The notes under the pieces: model-generated
Told to the model about the DNA's origin: nothing
The model's database searches: none
What the model saw: only the letters and a program-made list of their open reading frames with translations
DNA from: Bursaphelenchus xylophilus
Lineage: Eukaryota; Nematoda; Chromadorea; Rhabditida; Aphelenchoididae
Direction: 5' to 3'
DNA: 64,000 nt
NCBI GenBank assembly: GCA_904066235.2
Contig: CAJFCV020000001.1
Location: 3,906,001 to 3,970,000 of the forward strand
In this document: one piece after another, positions 1 to 13,600 of the stretch
Layout of the letters: every line of letters starts with the position of its first letter
Numbering within the stretch: the first letter of the stretch is position 1
Position numbers and translations under genes: made by a program

Positions 1-685
1 GATACAAAGGTGAGTTGGGGATTTTTAAAAACTTTTTTGGTGATTTCCAGCTTGGTTTTGTTAAGTTTTGGTCAAATTTTTAGGTTTATTACCTAAAATA
101 ATATAATTTTTTGAAGTTTTGAAGAAAATGTGGATTTTTTTTAGAAATACCCGCCTCCAGAGGACTGGAAATTCGCCGAAGCTCGTCAATTATTCTTGTC
201 TCCGGACGTCATCGATGGGGACACTGTAAATTTGGTCTGGAAGGATCATGATGAAGATGAAATTATCAAAATTATGTGCACGAAAAATCAATTCAAGTAA
301 GTTTTTATTTTTTTCTGTGAATTTAGAGCCTGTAATGTCGAGTTGAACTAGTTTAGGGGGATTTGAAAATATTTTCGAAACATTTTTATATTATTTTAGG
401 TAACAATTTGCCAAAAATGTCGTTTTTTTGTTCAATTTTTCCAATTTTTTTATAAAACTTTATGTACAATAGAATTAACAACACATTTTCAGCGAAGACC
501 GAATCCGCAGCGCCTTGGACAGACTGAAGAAGACCCGAGTGACCGCCCAACAAGTCCGAATCGACTCTTTCTTCACTTCTCTCGGCCAAAAAACCTCGGA
601 ACCGTCGGCGAAGAAACGCAAAGAAGCCGAGGAAAAGAACAAAGCCATCAAAAAGAAGGGCGGAGTTTACAAAAAGAAGAAGTGA
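1..685 (+). CDS. crn-1: Flap endonuclease 1 (FEN1), C-terminal part
   Basis: This is the 3' part of the structure-specific nuclease that removes 5' flaps in Okazaki-fragment maturation and long-patch base excision repair, and that in nematodes also acts in apoptotic DNA degradation. Three exons are visible: 1-9, 145-296 and 493-685, joined by GT-AG introns with continuous phase. The encoded end (DTKKYPPPEDW, then LFLSPDVIDG, then EDRIRSALDRLKK) matches the FEN1 region after the nuclease core. A PCNA-binding PIP box of the form QxxIxxFF is present (QVRIDSFF), followed by a Lys-rich tail ending KKKK. The XPG N and I domains must lie upstream of the window. A polyadenylation-like AATAAA is at 780-785. 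The gene is tail-to-tail with the CEP290-like gene. Confidence 0.93.
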
Positions 686-1150
686 CATTCCATTTTTGTT
701 GTAGTAGATGGCTAATGACGCAACCGAAACCATTGAACTTGATCCTCCAATTCTGATATCTTTTGACGCTGAAAATAACAATAAATGAATGAATACTGGT
801 ATTTGCATAGATTTTTTGATGAAAAAGTAGTTAAATCTGTAATATTTGAAAGATTTTTTAGATTTTTGTAAATTTGATAGGATACCACAATATCAAATTT
901 TCGATTTTTTTTTCTTTTTGAAATTTTGCCGATTTACTCTATATAGGCCATAAATCAACCCCTGAAAATTTTAGCTCGCAATTTGCCTCCGCATCGGAAA
1001 TATTCAAAAATCTTTTCCGCACAGGGAGAACGGGAAATGCAGAGAGTGGTCAGAGAAGAAAAGGTCTCTTGGCCATATCTCTGCCACTTTAGTAGGAAAA
1101 AAGTTGCTTTCATCAAAATTGAGAGCATCCTGTGGCTTTTGGGGGCAAAA
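686..1150. other. 3' flank of FEN1 without a gene
   Basis: This stretch holds the FEN1 3' UTR with its AATAAA and AT-rich sequence. Open frames on both strands here are short and lack splice support or recognisable motifs. From about 960 the base composition becomes mixed, which may mark an old repeat next to the following inverted-repeat element. I see no gene. Confidence 0.5.
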
Positions 1151-1624
1151 TACAGTGGCAAAAAACATACCATTTTGCCTCCGGGAAGTATCAAAAAAGT
1201 AGCAAAATGTCTCCCCTCTCCAAGTGAAAAAACTCCGATTTCAGAAGCGCGACGCCCAAAAGAGTTTTTTTCACTTGGAGAGGGAGGTATTTTGCTTCTT
1301 TTTTGGTCCCTTCCCGGATGCAAAATGGTACGTTTTTTGCCACGGGGTCAGGTTCGTCGCTGTACAGCTTAGCTAGTACATTACAGCGGAGGACCGGATC
1401 CATTGGCAAAAAACGTACCATTTTGCATCCGGGAAGTATCAAAAATGCAGCAAAATACCTCCCTCTCCAAGTGAAAAAACTCCGTTTCGAAGGGACCCTC
1501 ACAAAAAGAGGGGTGCGTTTTTGAAATCGGAGTCTTTCACTTGGAAATGGAGGTATTTTGCCACATTTTTGATACTTCCCGGATGAAAAATGGTATGTTT
1601 TTTGCCATCAGGTCCGCCGCTGTA
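1151..1624. repeat. Two adjacent copies of palindromic MITE family A
   Basis: Two foldback elements lie in tandem, about 1151-1363 and 1382-1624. Each starts TACAGTGG or TACAGCGG, runs inwards through a GGCAAAAAACGTACCATTTT-like stretch, and is mirrored on the other side, ending in a ...CGCTGTA terminus. The TA at each end suggests TA target duplications, as in Tc1/mariner-type non-autonomous elements. Four further copies occur in the window near 19702, 32469, 52581 and 58132. There is no coding capacity. Family assignment rests on internal symmetry and the TA ends only. Confidence 0.8.
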
Positions 1625-1677
1625 CAACTTAGCTAGTCCGTTACTTCCAGAGTTTTCGAACACCTTATACAGGATGT

Positions 1678-4600
1678 TCAGACAGCCAAATCACCTACCA
1701 TATGCTGGATTTCCCTCTCCTTTCCTTTCAGCTTGTCCTCCAACAGTTTGATGGCCGCATTGTCATGAATGGATCGTCGTTTTAGGTTCTTGAACGTGGT
1801 GAATTCCATCTCTAATACTGTGTAATCTTTCCGCAGGATCTCTAGTTCTTCGGTGACTTTCATATTCTCGAGGCGTAGCTGGAAAAAACAAATTTTTTTG
1901 GGATTTTTTGAGGGGAATTGTGTAATAGGATCTTTTATACATGCAAAAATAGAATTCCAGTAAAAAATGGTCATCGTATTTTACAAAAAACGTGTTTTTA
2001 GATCATATTTTGGTCAGAAATGTTATTTTCCCCATTTTTTGGGCCAATTTTCGACAAAAATCTATTGGACCTCGTATTTTACACTTAAAAAAGTTTCTCC
2101 CTCACCTCTCTCGCCTCCTCCACCCATTTTCGTTCGTCCTCGTTCGAGTATTCTGCAGTGTTTGTCGATTTGTGACTGTTCGCTATGATTTTGATCGCTT
2201 TTGAGGGAAGATTTGGTTTCATTGGTGATTTGATGGGCGAAGAGGGCTGAGATCGCGTTGGAATTGTGGAGGTTTGCACGGAAATCGAGGTCTGTTCAGG
2301 CTTGGCTGTCGAGGTTTGTCGGTGCATCTTCTGGACTAGCGATTGGCGCTCCTGAAAGATTTTTTTGCAAAATCAAAAAAAAAAAATTTTTTTTTTTGAA
2401 AAAAAATCAAGTTTACAACAAAAAATCGTACCCTAGCCACGCTTTCCAATCTCTCTGTAGTCGCTTTCACCGTGTTTTGGAGCACTGTAATTTGTTTTTT
2501 CATCTGCTCTTCAGCAGTTTCCATCTCTGCCAGCCTTCGGCGAGTCTCTTCCAACTCTTTTTGGAGCCGTTGATTGGCTCCAACATTCGCTCCGGATGAG
2601 TTTTTGATCTTCTCGATCAACTTGTCGCGCCTTTCTTGGCCATTTTGTAACTCCTTTATTTTGGTTTGGAGCTTGGCGCAGCGCTGTTCGAGGGTCTGCC
2701 GTTCCACTTCGATGCGTTTTTTGTCTTCCCAAAGCTTCACAGTGTCCTAGAATGGATTTTTTTGGGTTGAGACTCAAAATGGGTTCAAATTATGGTAAAA
2801 TACGAAGAGAATGGGGTAAAAACCCCGTAAGAAAAGAAAAATCAGTCAAGACGGCAAAAAAATAAAAAAAATAAAGACGGTTTTAAGAGAATAAAAAAAA
2901 GTTTACGAAATAAAAACAACACCCGGTAAAGTTATAAAAACTAGACGTTAAAATACTCAAATTCCGGTGAAACTTCTCCTAAAAGTAAGCTCTAAACCTC
3001 AAAAAAGTTGACGCTTGCCCAAGACAGGAATCGAACCTGTGTCGCCACGGCCACAACGTGGAGTACTAACCACTATACTACTTGGGCCGGCGACTTTGTT
3101 TCTTCACGTTGATGACTATTCAACTACTCCTCTTTTGAATATAATCTCAAGCAAATAAGAATTGCGAGAAATTAATGAGGTATTCGTATCCAGAAGAAGA
3201 GTAGCTGAGTAGTCATCAAAGTGAAGAAATAAAGTCACCGGCCCAAGTAGTATAGTGGTTAGTACTCCACGTTGTGGCCGTGGCGACACAGGTTCGATTC
3301 CTGTCTTGGGCAGGTGTTCTTTTTTGAGTTACAGTTCGGGGGAACTAACCAAGAATTGAATATTGAAGATGATCGTATTTTACTATACTTTTGTAAAAGA
3401 CCGCGAAAATTTTTAAATTAAAATTTCAAATCTCTTGCAAAATTTTCGTGAGCTACCTTTTTCCAATTTCTTTTGGGGTTTTCAGCCCGAAGTTGACCTA
3501 TTTTACCATAACTTTTCGTCAATGTATTCTTAAAATAGCATAACTGTGAATCAAGTAACATTTTTTGATTTCAGAGTTACAATTTGGGGCACTAACCACG
3601 AACCTCGTATTTTGTCATTGTCTTGGCTTTTATGGAAGTCTACGTTTTAGTGGATTTATTTCAATTTCATTTTATCAATAGTGTTTCGTAATCTTTTCCG
3701 AAATCGCATGTAAAAGATTTTGACTTCTGGACCGTTAGAGAAACAATAATTCCTGTCGTTTGGTACAAGCCCGTAGTTTTCTCCACTACGGTCTAAATAT
3801 GTATTTATAAGAAAATTGGATGCTGAATACCACGTATTTTAAAATCTCTCCAATCTCGAAATCCCCAAAAAATCCCTCCAACTTACAATAGAGCTCATCT
3901 GCCGTTTCTCCTTCTTCTCCATCTCCACAATCTTGGTCTTTTGTTCTTCATTGGTCTTCTGAAGATTGGCGACTTCGCGCTTCAACCTGTCGTTATCTCT
4001 TCGATAGATGTTGACTTCCGCATTCGGATCGGGATTTCGCTGGCCGTGGAATCGATATCTCTCTTTCATGGACTCCAATTCATTCCGTAGCTCTCGATTG
4101 GTCGCTTCCAAATTGATGAGTCTCATTCGAAGGCGTCGTAGTTCGTTTCGATGTCGGAAAATTTGGGATTCGTTCTCCACTGGCTTCGTATAAGTGCCTC
4201 CAGTGGCTTTGGAATCCTTTGATTCTTCACTGTGTTTGGAGGGAGTGCTGGAATGAGAGCTGTGGGAGCGCGAGCGTCTTGGCCGAGCGTCGAAATCATC
4301 GACTGTTCCCGAGTCCGAAGTCGAAGGTTCGGAGCCGGATTCTGACGCCGATTTGGATGGGACGGAAGACCTGAAAGTAAAGATCATTGATTGACAAAGT
4401 AAGGTATGCGATTTAAGAATACAGTGACGAAAAGTAATGGTAAAATACGTCAACTTCGGGCTGAAAACCCCAAAAGAAATTGGAAAAAGTTATCTCATAA
4501 AATTTTGCAACAGATTTGAAAATAAATTTTCGCGGTCTTTTAAAAAAAGTATAGTAAAATACGACCATCCTCAATAAACAATTCTGGGTTAGTTCCCCCC

Positions 4601-7600
4601 GAACTGTAACTCAAAAAAGAACACTTGCCCAAGACAGGAATCGAACCTGTGTCGCCACGGCCACAACGTGGAATACTAACCACTATACTACTTGGGCCGG
4701 CAACTTTATTTCTTCGCTTTGATGACTACTCAGCTGCTCTTCTTCTGAATACGAATACCTCATTAATTTCTCGCAATTCTTATTCGCTTGAGATTGTATT
4801 CAAAAGAAGAGTAGCTAAGTAGTCGTCAAAGTGAAGAAATAAGGTCACCGGCCCAAGTAGTATAGTGGTTAGTACTCCACGTTGTGGCCGTGGCGACACA
4901 GGTTCGATTCCTGTCTTGGGCAGGTGTTCTTTTTTGAGTTACAGTTCGGGGGGAACTAACCCAGAATTGGTTATTGAGGATGGTCGTATTTTACTATATT
5001 TTTTTTAAAAGACCGCGAAAATTTAATTTCACAAGGAAAGTACTTTTATGGGGGCTCCTACTTTTTGATGGGACATATCTCAAAAAATCAGAAAAAATGT
5101 GCTGATCAAGGATATATAAATCTTAGCTGCCCATTTTAGGTTTTTAGGGGTGAAAACTCAGTCGGAAGATGACTTAAAGTCCTATATTAACCCCTTTTCG
5201 CTCAATTTTTCACATTTTTACAATTTTTATTTTGGCTTAGAATGATGTTTATTGAGTTTCTAAGACGTAATAAATCAGGTTTGGCACAAAAATTTATTTT
5301 TCAGACCTTCAACTTTAAAAAAAGTTACTTCGGCCCAAAAGGGAAATCGAACCCGTGCAGCGTCCTCCCTCTTGATTCCCAGACTACGGCACTAACCACT
5401 CGGCCACACCGCTCTCTTCCGAAGGAAGAGACCGACTGCGCTTTTTATCGTTTCGAATGCCTGCGCCTTTTGTAGGGAATTTAAGCCAGTTTTTGGGCAT
5501 TTTCACCCCTAAAAACCTAAAATGGGCAGCTAAGATTTATATATACTTGATCAGCGCATTTTTTCTGATGTTTTGAGGTATGTCCCGTCAAAAAGTAGGA
5601 GCCCCCATAAAAGTACTTTCCTTGTCAAATCTGTTGCAAAATTTGATGACATAACTTTTTCCAATTTCTTTTGGGGTTTTCGAGCTAAAGCTCACGTATT
5701 TTACCATTACCTTTTCCTCAATTCTTTTTTGATTTTTCGAGGTCAAGTTCGAAGAACTAACTCCGGAATTTGCGTGTTTTACTATTCCTTTTCTACACTA
5801 AAGGTTGCTTTATCGCAGCAAAAAAAATTTACATAATTTTGGTGTTTTTACTTGTCACTTGTATTACTATGTCACAAGTCGGAAATCATCCTTGTTCTCT
5901 AATTTTTTACTGGCGTTATTAAATTCTTTTACAGTAAAAATTATTATCAAAACAAATGATAACTTTTTACAGTAACCAAGAAAGGACTGCTCGTATTTTA
6001 CATCCAATTTATGAGTCATTCTCATCCCCAACATAATATTTTTCAATTTCTCACCTGGACCTCCTCTTCACGTTGGCTTGAACTCCGACTTCCTGGCTTT
6101 CTTTCCCGCTCTCCAATCTTTCTCTGGACTCTCTCCGTTTTCCCATTGCTTCCTGCGACTCTCTCAATCTCTCCGCCAGATTTCTGTTGATTTCCTCGAG
6201 CTCTCGCTTCTCCCATTTTAGTGCAATCAGCTCTCGATTTGCATCTTCATTAGAGTCGTAACTTGAAAGTCGAGTCAAGAACTGTTGATGTTCTTCTTCG
6301 AAGACGGCTTGAGGTGATTCGTGATGTTGATTGGCTTCGATGGACAGTTTCTCGAGGAGCTCTTTGTACTCCTCGATAGTTTTGTCTTTTTGGGAGAGTT
6401 GGGTCTGGAATGGAAGTGGTAAAATACGAAGCAATGACCAAATATCACGTAATTTTGGTAAAAAAAGAAATTTTTCCAAAAAAAATGGTTTAAAATGACT
6501 ATCATTTTGATGAAATTTTACAAAAAATACAAATAGAATTCCTCAAACCCAGTTCAAAATTTTTTTTATCGAACTTTGCATAAATTATCGACATTTTTAG
6601 ATCAAAACTGAGCAAAAAATGGATGATTTTTCCTGCTTTTTGGTCTGAAAAACTTATGACAGGTAGGTGTAATTTTTCCACATAAAAAATTAATTCTTTT
6701 CAAGCGAAAGACTGAAAAATAGAGCTAAAAAAAATTTTCTCTGACCGTCTCTCCGCATTTTCCATAGTCTCTCATCAAATAAAGAGCGTTCAAAATCTCG
6801 ACCGCCGCTGTGAACTTAAAAGCTTTCAGAAAATAAAATACGGCCTAGAAAAAGCGTAGATACCAAATCTTAAGAAAATCTGAAAATCCGAATTTCACAC
6901 CTTGATCACCACAACTATTGACCTACACCACCATAAAAACTGCGGATATTTCCATCGACTCACCTGTAAACTCTCAATTGAGACTCTTGCCGCCTCTTTT
7001 AACCTCTCAATCTCCACTTCATATTGTTTTGAGTTGTCGACAATCACGGGTTTCGGCAGATTTCTCAGCACTTTCCCCGCATTCTCACTTGAACTTGTGG
7101 TTGAACTGCTCGAACTTCTCGAACTCAGATCATCCACCGGATTTGAGGGCTTTTCTGAGCGATTTGTCGACTGAAAACGTGAATTTTACCCAGCTATATT
7201 TCATTATTTGAGAGAAAAATTCAAATTTTTGATGTAAAATACGATTTTAAAAGTTTTCAAAAATTATTTTACCTCAGGGCTTTTGGTCTCCAAATGTTTT
7301 GGCAGCTCTTGTAGAGGTCTCAGATCGATTTTCATCATCTCCACCTCGTTCAATTCCGCTTTTAGATCACTCAATTCCTCATCTTTTTGTCTGACAACCT
7401 CTTCCAGCTGTTTTATCTACAAAAAATTTCGTATTTTAGCCCAGCCCATCCTACTTTAGCCTCTCCTCGGCTTTGTTCGGCCTTCAGAAGATTGAATTGA
7501 GTCAAAACATTGGCCATTCGGACCTGCGCCCGCTCCAAATCCATGTTATACTCCAATAATTCCTCAATACTTTCTCTTTTCGCTTCATAACTTGTCCGCG

Positions 7601-10600
7601 AGGCCTCGGTTTCGATCTCCTTGACTTCCAACTCATGATTCCGGGTGTCTAGATAAGTCAGCTTGTCTTTCATTTCACGGAAGAGTTCGGCCAGAGCGTG
7701 GAGTTGAGTTACTGTAAGTGATTTGGCCGTTCTCGCTCGGAGCTTCTAAAAGTTTGGATTACTGTAATTTTTCGGTAAAAATTGAAAAATAAAAATTTGA
7801 TTAGGGCTCTAGATGCCATTTTAGAGTTTTTCGCACTGTGCAAAATTTTATTTCCCTTTGCACAGTGCGGATTTTCGACCTTCTTTTGCGCACAGTGCAG
7901 TCGAAAAAATTGATAAGAACTTTTTACCCTGAAGCACTGAGCCAAAAAAAATTTTTTTTGTGTGATTGTGAACTACATCACAGGTATATGTAAAATACGA
8001 ATTTTAATGCTTCACCATTTATTTTTTCCCACGTAGTGCGGTTAACAAAATTTTACTCCGCACAGTGCAGAATCACTTCAATTTTCGCTAAACTCAATCC
8101 AAAACTCACTTCAATGTTAAATTGAAGAGCCAGTACGACTTCCACAAGCCGCTGTCGATCCAATTTCCACAACTTTTTGGTCGAATTCAACTCTTTTGCC
8201 AGTTTTCGGAGGTCCCTTTCATTGGCCATTTGCTCCTCGATCCCATCGTTTTTCTCCCGCAGCGCCAACAGAAATCGGTCCTGCATATTGGCCAACAAAC
8301 TCTTCAGATCCGTCTCTTTTTTCAGTTCGTCGACAAACGACTGCAAATGGTCGATTTCCTCTCTTTTCTCGTCGTTCTTTCGCTGCCAATATTGCAGTTG
8401 CTTCTCCAGGATTTCCGTTGTTTCCCGCAGGGTTTTGTTCTCGGAGATCAGTTCCTCTGGACTTGTGTCGGCGGTCAGGGCCGGTGCTAGCGAGATGTCA
8501 AAGTTTCGGTCATCAATCTGAAGATAAAATGTGTCATAATGACGGATTTTTTAGGGGAAAAATGTGTGATGATAATGAATTTTTTCAAAAATAGTCACCA
8601 TGACCTATTTTTTAGAAACAAGGTTACTTCTCGAATTCCAAAAAATGTGTCATAATGACGGATTTTTTAGGGGAAAATGTGTGATCATAACATATATTTT
8701 TTAAAATCGTCAGCATGACCTATTTTTTAGAAACAAGGTTACTTCTCGAATTCCAAAAAATGTGTCATTATGACATAATTTTCCGACAAAATAGTCATGA
8801 TGACCTATTTTTCAGAAAACCAGGTTATATTTCGAATTTCAAAAAATGTGTCATCATGACACATTTTTTAGAAAAAATGTGTCATGATGACATATTTTTT
8901 GGAAAAATTACCATTGCCACAAGGCAATAAATATGATCAACTTACCTCGCTCTCATAGCCAGCATCTGCTTCCGCCTCAGACTTCCCCAACATGGTCACT
9001 GTATAATTGTGAAGCAAGTTTTTATACTTCTTCAACAGTCCATCATAAGTCTTCATAGGGACAGAATGAAAGACAATGTTGTGTAAACGCGCAATCTCCA
9101 AGACATTTTGCTCCTAAAAATCATTTTTGAGCTGAGGTTTCAACACGCTCAAAATTAAGAAAAATTGGACCGTGCAAAAAAATTTTCTCACTAAAAATTT
9201 CGTTTCTGCAAAGCGCGGGTTAAAAAATTTTTTATCATTGTTAGAAAAATGAAATCTAAATTTTTGCCCATTTTGATAAAAATCTTGCCACTTTCGAATT
9301 TTCAAAAATTTCGCACCGTGCAAAATCCAAAAAATTTTTTTGAAGCCAAAAATTTCGGGGTTTTCTGCAAAGTGCAAGTTAAAAAATTTCGAATATCTTC
9401 AAAAAAAAATCTTAATCTAAATTTCCACCGGGTTTCATCAAAATTCAACCGTTTTTTTCTCGGAATTTTGACTTACATTCTCCTTGACCAAGCTCCTCAA
9501 ATTTTTCGAATTCTCCGAACTCATCCCTGTCAATCTCAGCTGAGCTGATTGATATTGTGTGCTGATCACTTCTCTCAATTTTTTCTCATTTTTCAGTTGT
9601 CGTTCGAGTCGACTATTCTCGATTCCCAGATGAATTAGCCGTCTCGCGCTCTCCTCGAACCTCCGCTCCAAATCGGAGCCATTTATTCGCACCGAGTCGG
9701 CCAGATTTTGTAATTCGATGTTCGCCACTCTCAAGGCTTCGAACTCTTTTCTGAACTCGGAGTCATTTGGATTCTGCCATTCGGAGCCGAGAATTTGCTC
9801 TTTGAAGTCTTCCAGCTCTTTTTTGGCCTTGGATAAGTCCGTTTTCAGTGTTAAAATGGTCATTCTTGTTGATTTTATCGACTCTTGAAGCTGGTCGTTG
9901 ATTGAGTCTTTGTCTTTGAGCTTCTAAAAGTGTTAAAAATAGCTTTGAAGCCAGGTTAAACGCGTTTTATATTGCTTTAGTCATCAATTTTCAAAAATCG
10001 TAAAATTGCAAATTCGAGGTCTAAAAATCGCTAAATATCTCGGCTGTTATTTTACAGAGCGAGCCGAAATTTTTAGTAGCTAAAATATAGTCTAGTTAGC
10101 CCTCATATTCTTAATTTCAAGCAAATCCAAGAGTCCTCTTTCGAGCACTCCCTTACTGAACCATCTACTGTCTACTATAATATAACTCCTAACCTCATGC
10201 GCTTTCCTCAGCTCATTGTAAAGTGGAGCGATCGCATCGAACGGCACAGTTGTATTGACTTCCTCTGATATCCTCTCAATAAATTCTAGGGCCTCTTTTG
10301 TCCTTTTTTCCTTCAATTCTTTGACCAGTCGGTTCTTCTCCTCATCCCAATCAAAACTCCTCGAACTCGACGAACTAGCAGGTGAATCTGGAAGATCTTC
10401 ATGCCCAATGTCCTCAGGCTCTTTGTCTGTCCTCCTCTCCAAATCAGCCGGACTTTTGGGCCGTTCGGCCGCTGTTTTCGGCCCTTCTCTGGAAGCCGAT
10501 TTTGGCCGGGATTTTCGTTGCTTCGGCGGTTTCGGAGGCTTAGATCTGCTATGATCGTGTGGAGAAGTTGGCGATAATGGCTTCTCTGATCTCTGGGCAT

Positions 10601-13600
10601 CTTGTTCTTCCTCCTTCTCCAGTTCCAGCTGAAGCAGCGAGCATTTGACGGTGAGCTGAGCGATTTGGCGATCGCGGAACTCCAACTGTCTCTCCAAATC
10701 GCGGACAAACTCGTCGGTGGACCCAAAAAGCTGCTAAAAACCCCAAAAATTATTATTTCAAGACCAAGCCAACAAACCTGTCGAAGTCTGGCCAGATCCC
10801 CGTGCGCCTTGGCCAACGCTGTGTCCTTGTTTTCCAACTGTTTCTCCAACGACTTCCTCTCAGATTCCTCTTTTTTCAGCTGCTCTCTGCACTCGGTTAG
10901 CTCCTTGTTTATGTGAACCATTCGGTTTCTAATTTGACTGGTGGCATCCACTTTTGTTCCATCTTGATCTTGAGACCTTTCGCCGAACAATTGACGGGCC
11001 AGATTGGTCGCTTCGACCAGCTCTACCCGAAGTTTCTCCAGCTCTTGTTCCCGTTCGAGCGTGTAATCGGACTGGATTTTTGTGCGGAGATCAGTGATTT
11101 CGGTCTGAAAATTGATATTGAAGTATAGTCATCATTTTTCAATAAGGTGACGTTTTACACGAAAAAAATTTTCTGTAAAAAATGTCTTCTTGAAAAAGAA
11201 AATTGATTAAAAAATCCATTGTGATGACCTAAGGGTTTAACAAAATCAACAATTTTGACTAGGGCGACATTTTATACGAAAAATTTTGAAAATTGAAATT
11301 CTTCGTATAAAATGTCGCCCCGTTAGAAAACAAGTTATTCAAATATTTTAAAGCTATCTGTCGTACAATAAGGCTCTCGATTCACAGTAGAACTGCAACT
11401 TTTCTATGTGGTGACATTTTATACGACAAAAAAATGAAAAATAAATTTTCTCGTATAAAATGTCCCTTTACCCAAAATTTTGAATTACTCACTTCATATT
11501 TCTTGATGTTCTCTCTGAGTCGATGTAATTGAATATCCTTTTGTCTGACCAGATCCTCCCATTGTTTTTCCGTCATTTCGGTCGATTTTTTGCTTGCAAA
11601 CAGCTGTTCGTCCTTTCCATCGAGCTAAAAAACGAGAAAATTAAGTTGCCAAAAATTGACTATTGATCTAATTTTACTATACATGCTTTGAAGAACTATT
11701 TAGCCTTTGTTTGACTTACAATTCTCTTCATATTCACATTTTCCTCGGCCACTTTATCCAACGTGTTGTTGGCCTTGTCCAACTGCTCTCTTAACGTTTC
11801 GTTCTTCGAATTCGCCTCTTTGATCAAGACTGTAGCTTCTTCCAGGTTCTGACTGAGGCTCTCCGCCCTTTTTTCGAGCTCCTCATTCTGTGCAATCACA
11901 CTCCGAAGCTGATTACTCAACTCGATTGCTTGCTCGTGTCGCTGTCGAAGCATCCTGGATTCCGATCTATCACCGATGGGAATGTCCTCGGTCATGCGGG
12001 AGATCCGGCGGGTCAACTCTTTATTCGCATCTTCAAGTTGGATTTGCTGAAATTGAGGAAAGGTTATATTATACTTGGAATTGATATCTTTTATGAAATT
12101 TAGATGTAAATTTAGTGGAAATTTATGACTATACCGTGTGTTCTAGATACTAAAGAGATGGAGAATCATTATCTGTCAAAATCAACCCTAATTTCTAGCG
12201 TTAGAACAGAAAAGCGACATTTTATACGATGAAACATGTCTGGCTGTGCCTGAAGGTCTATGAAGCAATTTTTTATTTTCAAGCGTTACAGAATATAAAA
12301 TACTACTCTAAATCTCATTTTCAGTGTTAACTCAAAAAAGCGACAAGTTATACGACAAAACATGTTTAATTTTTCCCAAGGGCATGCACTGCCAAATTTG
12401 AGTTTTACACACAATTCTGTATATTCTAGTGCTTTTAACAAAGTATACTACAAATTCAACCCACAAATTCCAGTCTAAACCGAAAAGGGACATGTTATAC
12501 GATGAAACATGTTCATATCCATTGTAGATCAGAAAGTTATTTTTGAAGGTCAATTTTCTGAAAACTTCCTACCGCATTGGTCAAGTTCCTTCGTTCATTC
12601 TCCAGCACTCCGATTCTCCCCAAATATTCCTCCATTTTCTCCCTTTGATCGGCCAATTCGATGTCTCTTTCTCGATTAATCTGCTTCAGATGACTATTCT
12701 CCGCCCTCAGGCTATCAATCTCGGCTCGGAAAGCCTCACTGGTCATGTCGACTCCAGCTTTACTTGTGATATTCTCTCGGAGTTCGGAAATTTGCTCCTA
12801 AAAAAAATTTTTGTTACAGTAATCCAAAATTTTTTTTTTTTTTTTTTTTTTGATTTTGTAATAATATTACCATCAAATTCTCGCGTTCCAACTCCCAATT
12901 CTCCTCCTTCTCGGCGTTCTCAATGGCCTGTTGTTCGGCCAATTCGCGGAGTTCCTCGGCATTCGTGTGCTCGTATTGCATGACCCATTTGAGGCCGCGA
13001 TAGATCAAATTCAGGTCCTCCGAGGGCTCGTCGCCGGTGATCTCGTGCTGAAATACGACCAAAATTATAACAAAATAATTTGATGATCAAAAATACATTG
13101 AAAAATTCGAAAAAAAATTTTAATTTTTTGCACAGTGCAGATCTCCCCGGGTTTTTGAAATATGCACTGTGCGAAAAATCCAACACAAAATTTTGACTTT
13201 TTCTATCAAAATATATTTGTCAGTCATGGCAAATGTTAAAAAATCGTATTTTAAGTTTTGCACAGTGCAATTTTTTCCGTCTTTTTGCACAGTGCAAGTT
13301 TCTGAAAAAGATTGCACCGTGCAAAAATAAAAAACTTCCAAAACCGTGTAAAAAACTTATTTTTATCTCCATTTTTGAATCGCTCAAGTCGAAAAAGATC
13401 AATAATATCAATCTACAACAGTCAATATAGCCACATTTACCCTACTTTAGAAAAATTTTGGTCAAAAAATTGAATTATCTCAAAAAAATTTTTTTCTAAT
13501 AGAAAAGTAATATTTAATCTTGCCTTTTTAGACGTAAAAATGACCAACAAACAATTTTCCGCCAAATAAAATTACCTTACACCTTCAGAGACCCATTAAT

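Larger units (their letters stand above)
3000..5030. repeat. Inverted duplication of tRNA-His pair flanking CEP290 exon 15
   Basis: The block at about 3000-3560 (tRNA-His minus, spacer, tRNA-His plus, 3' flank) is repeated in reverse orientation at about 4400-4930, with a further copy of the flank at 4922-5030 that resumes at about 5626. Shared pieces include the spacer with TTCTCGCAATTCTTATT, the flank with GAACTAACC and GACCGCGAAAATTT, and GTAAAATACG motifs. CEP290 exon 15 (3887-4370) sits between the two blocks. This is a direct observation from reading both strands. Confidence 0.85.
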
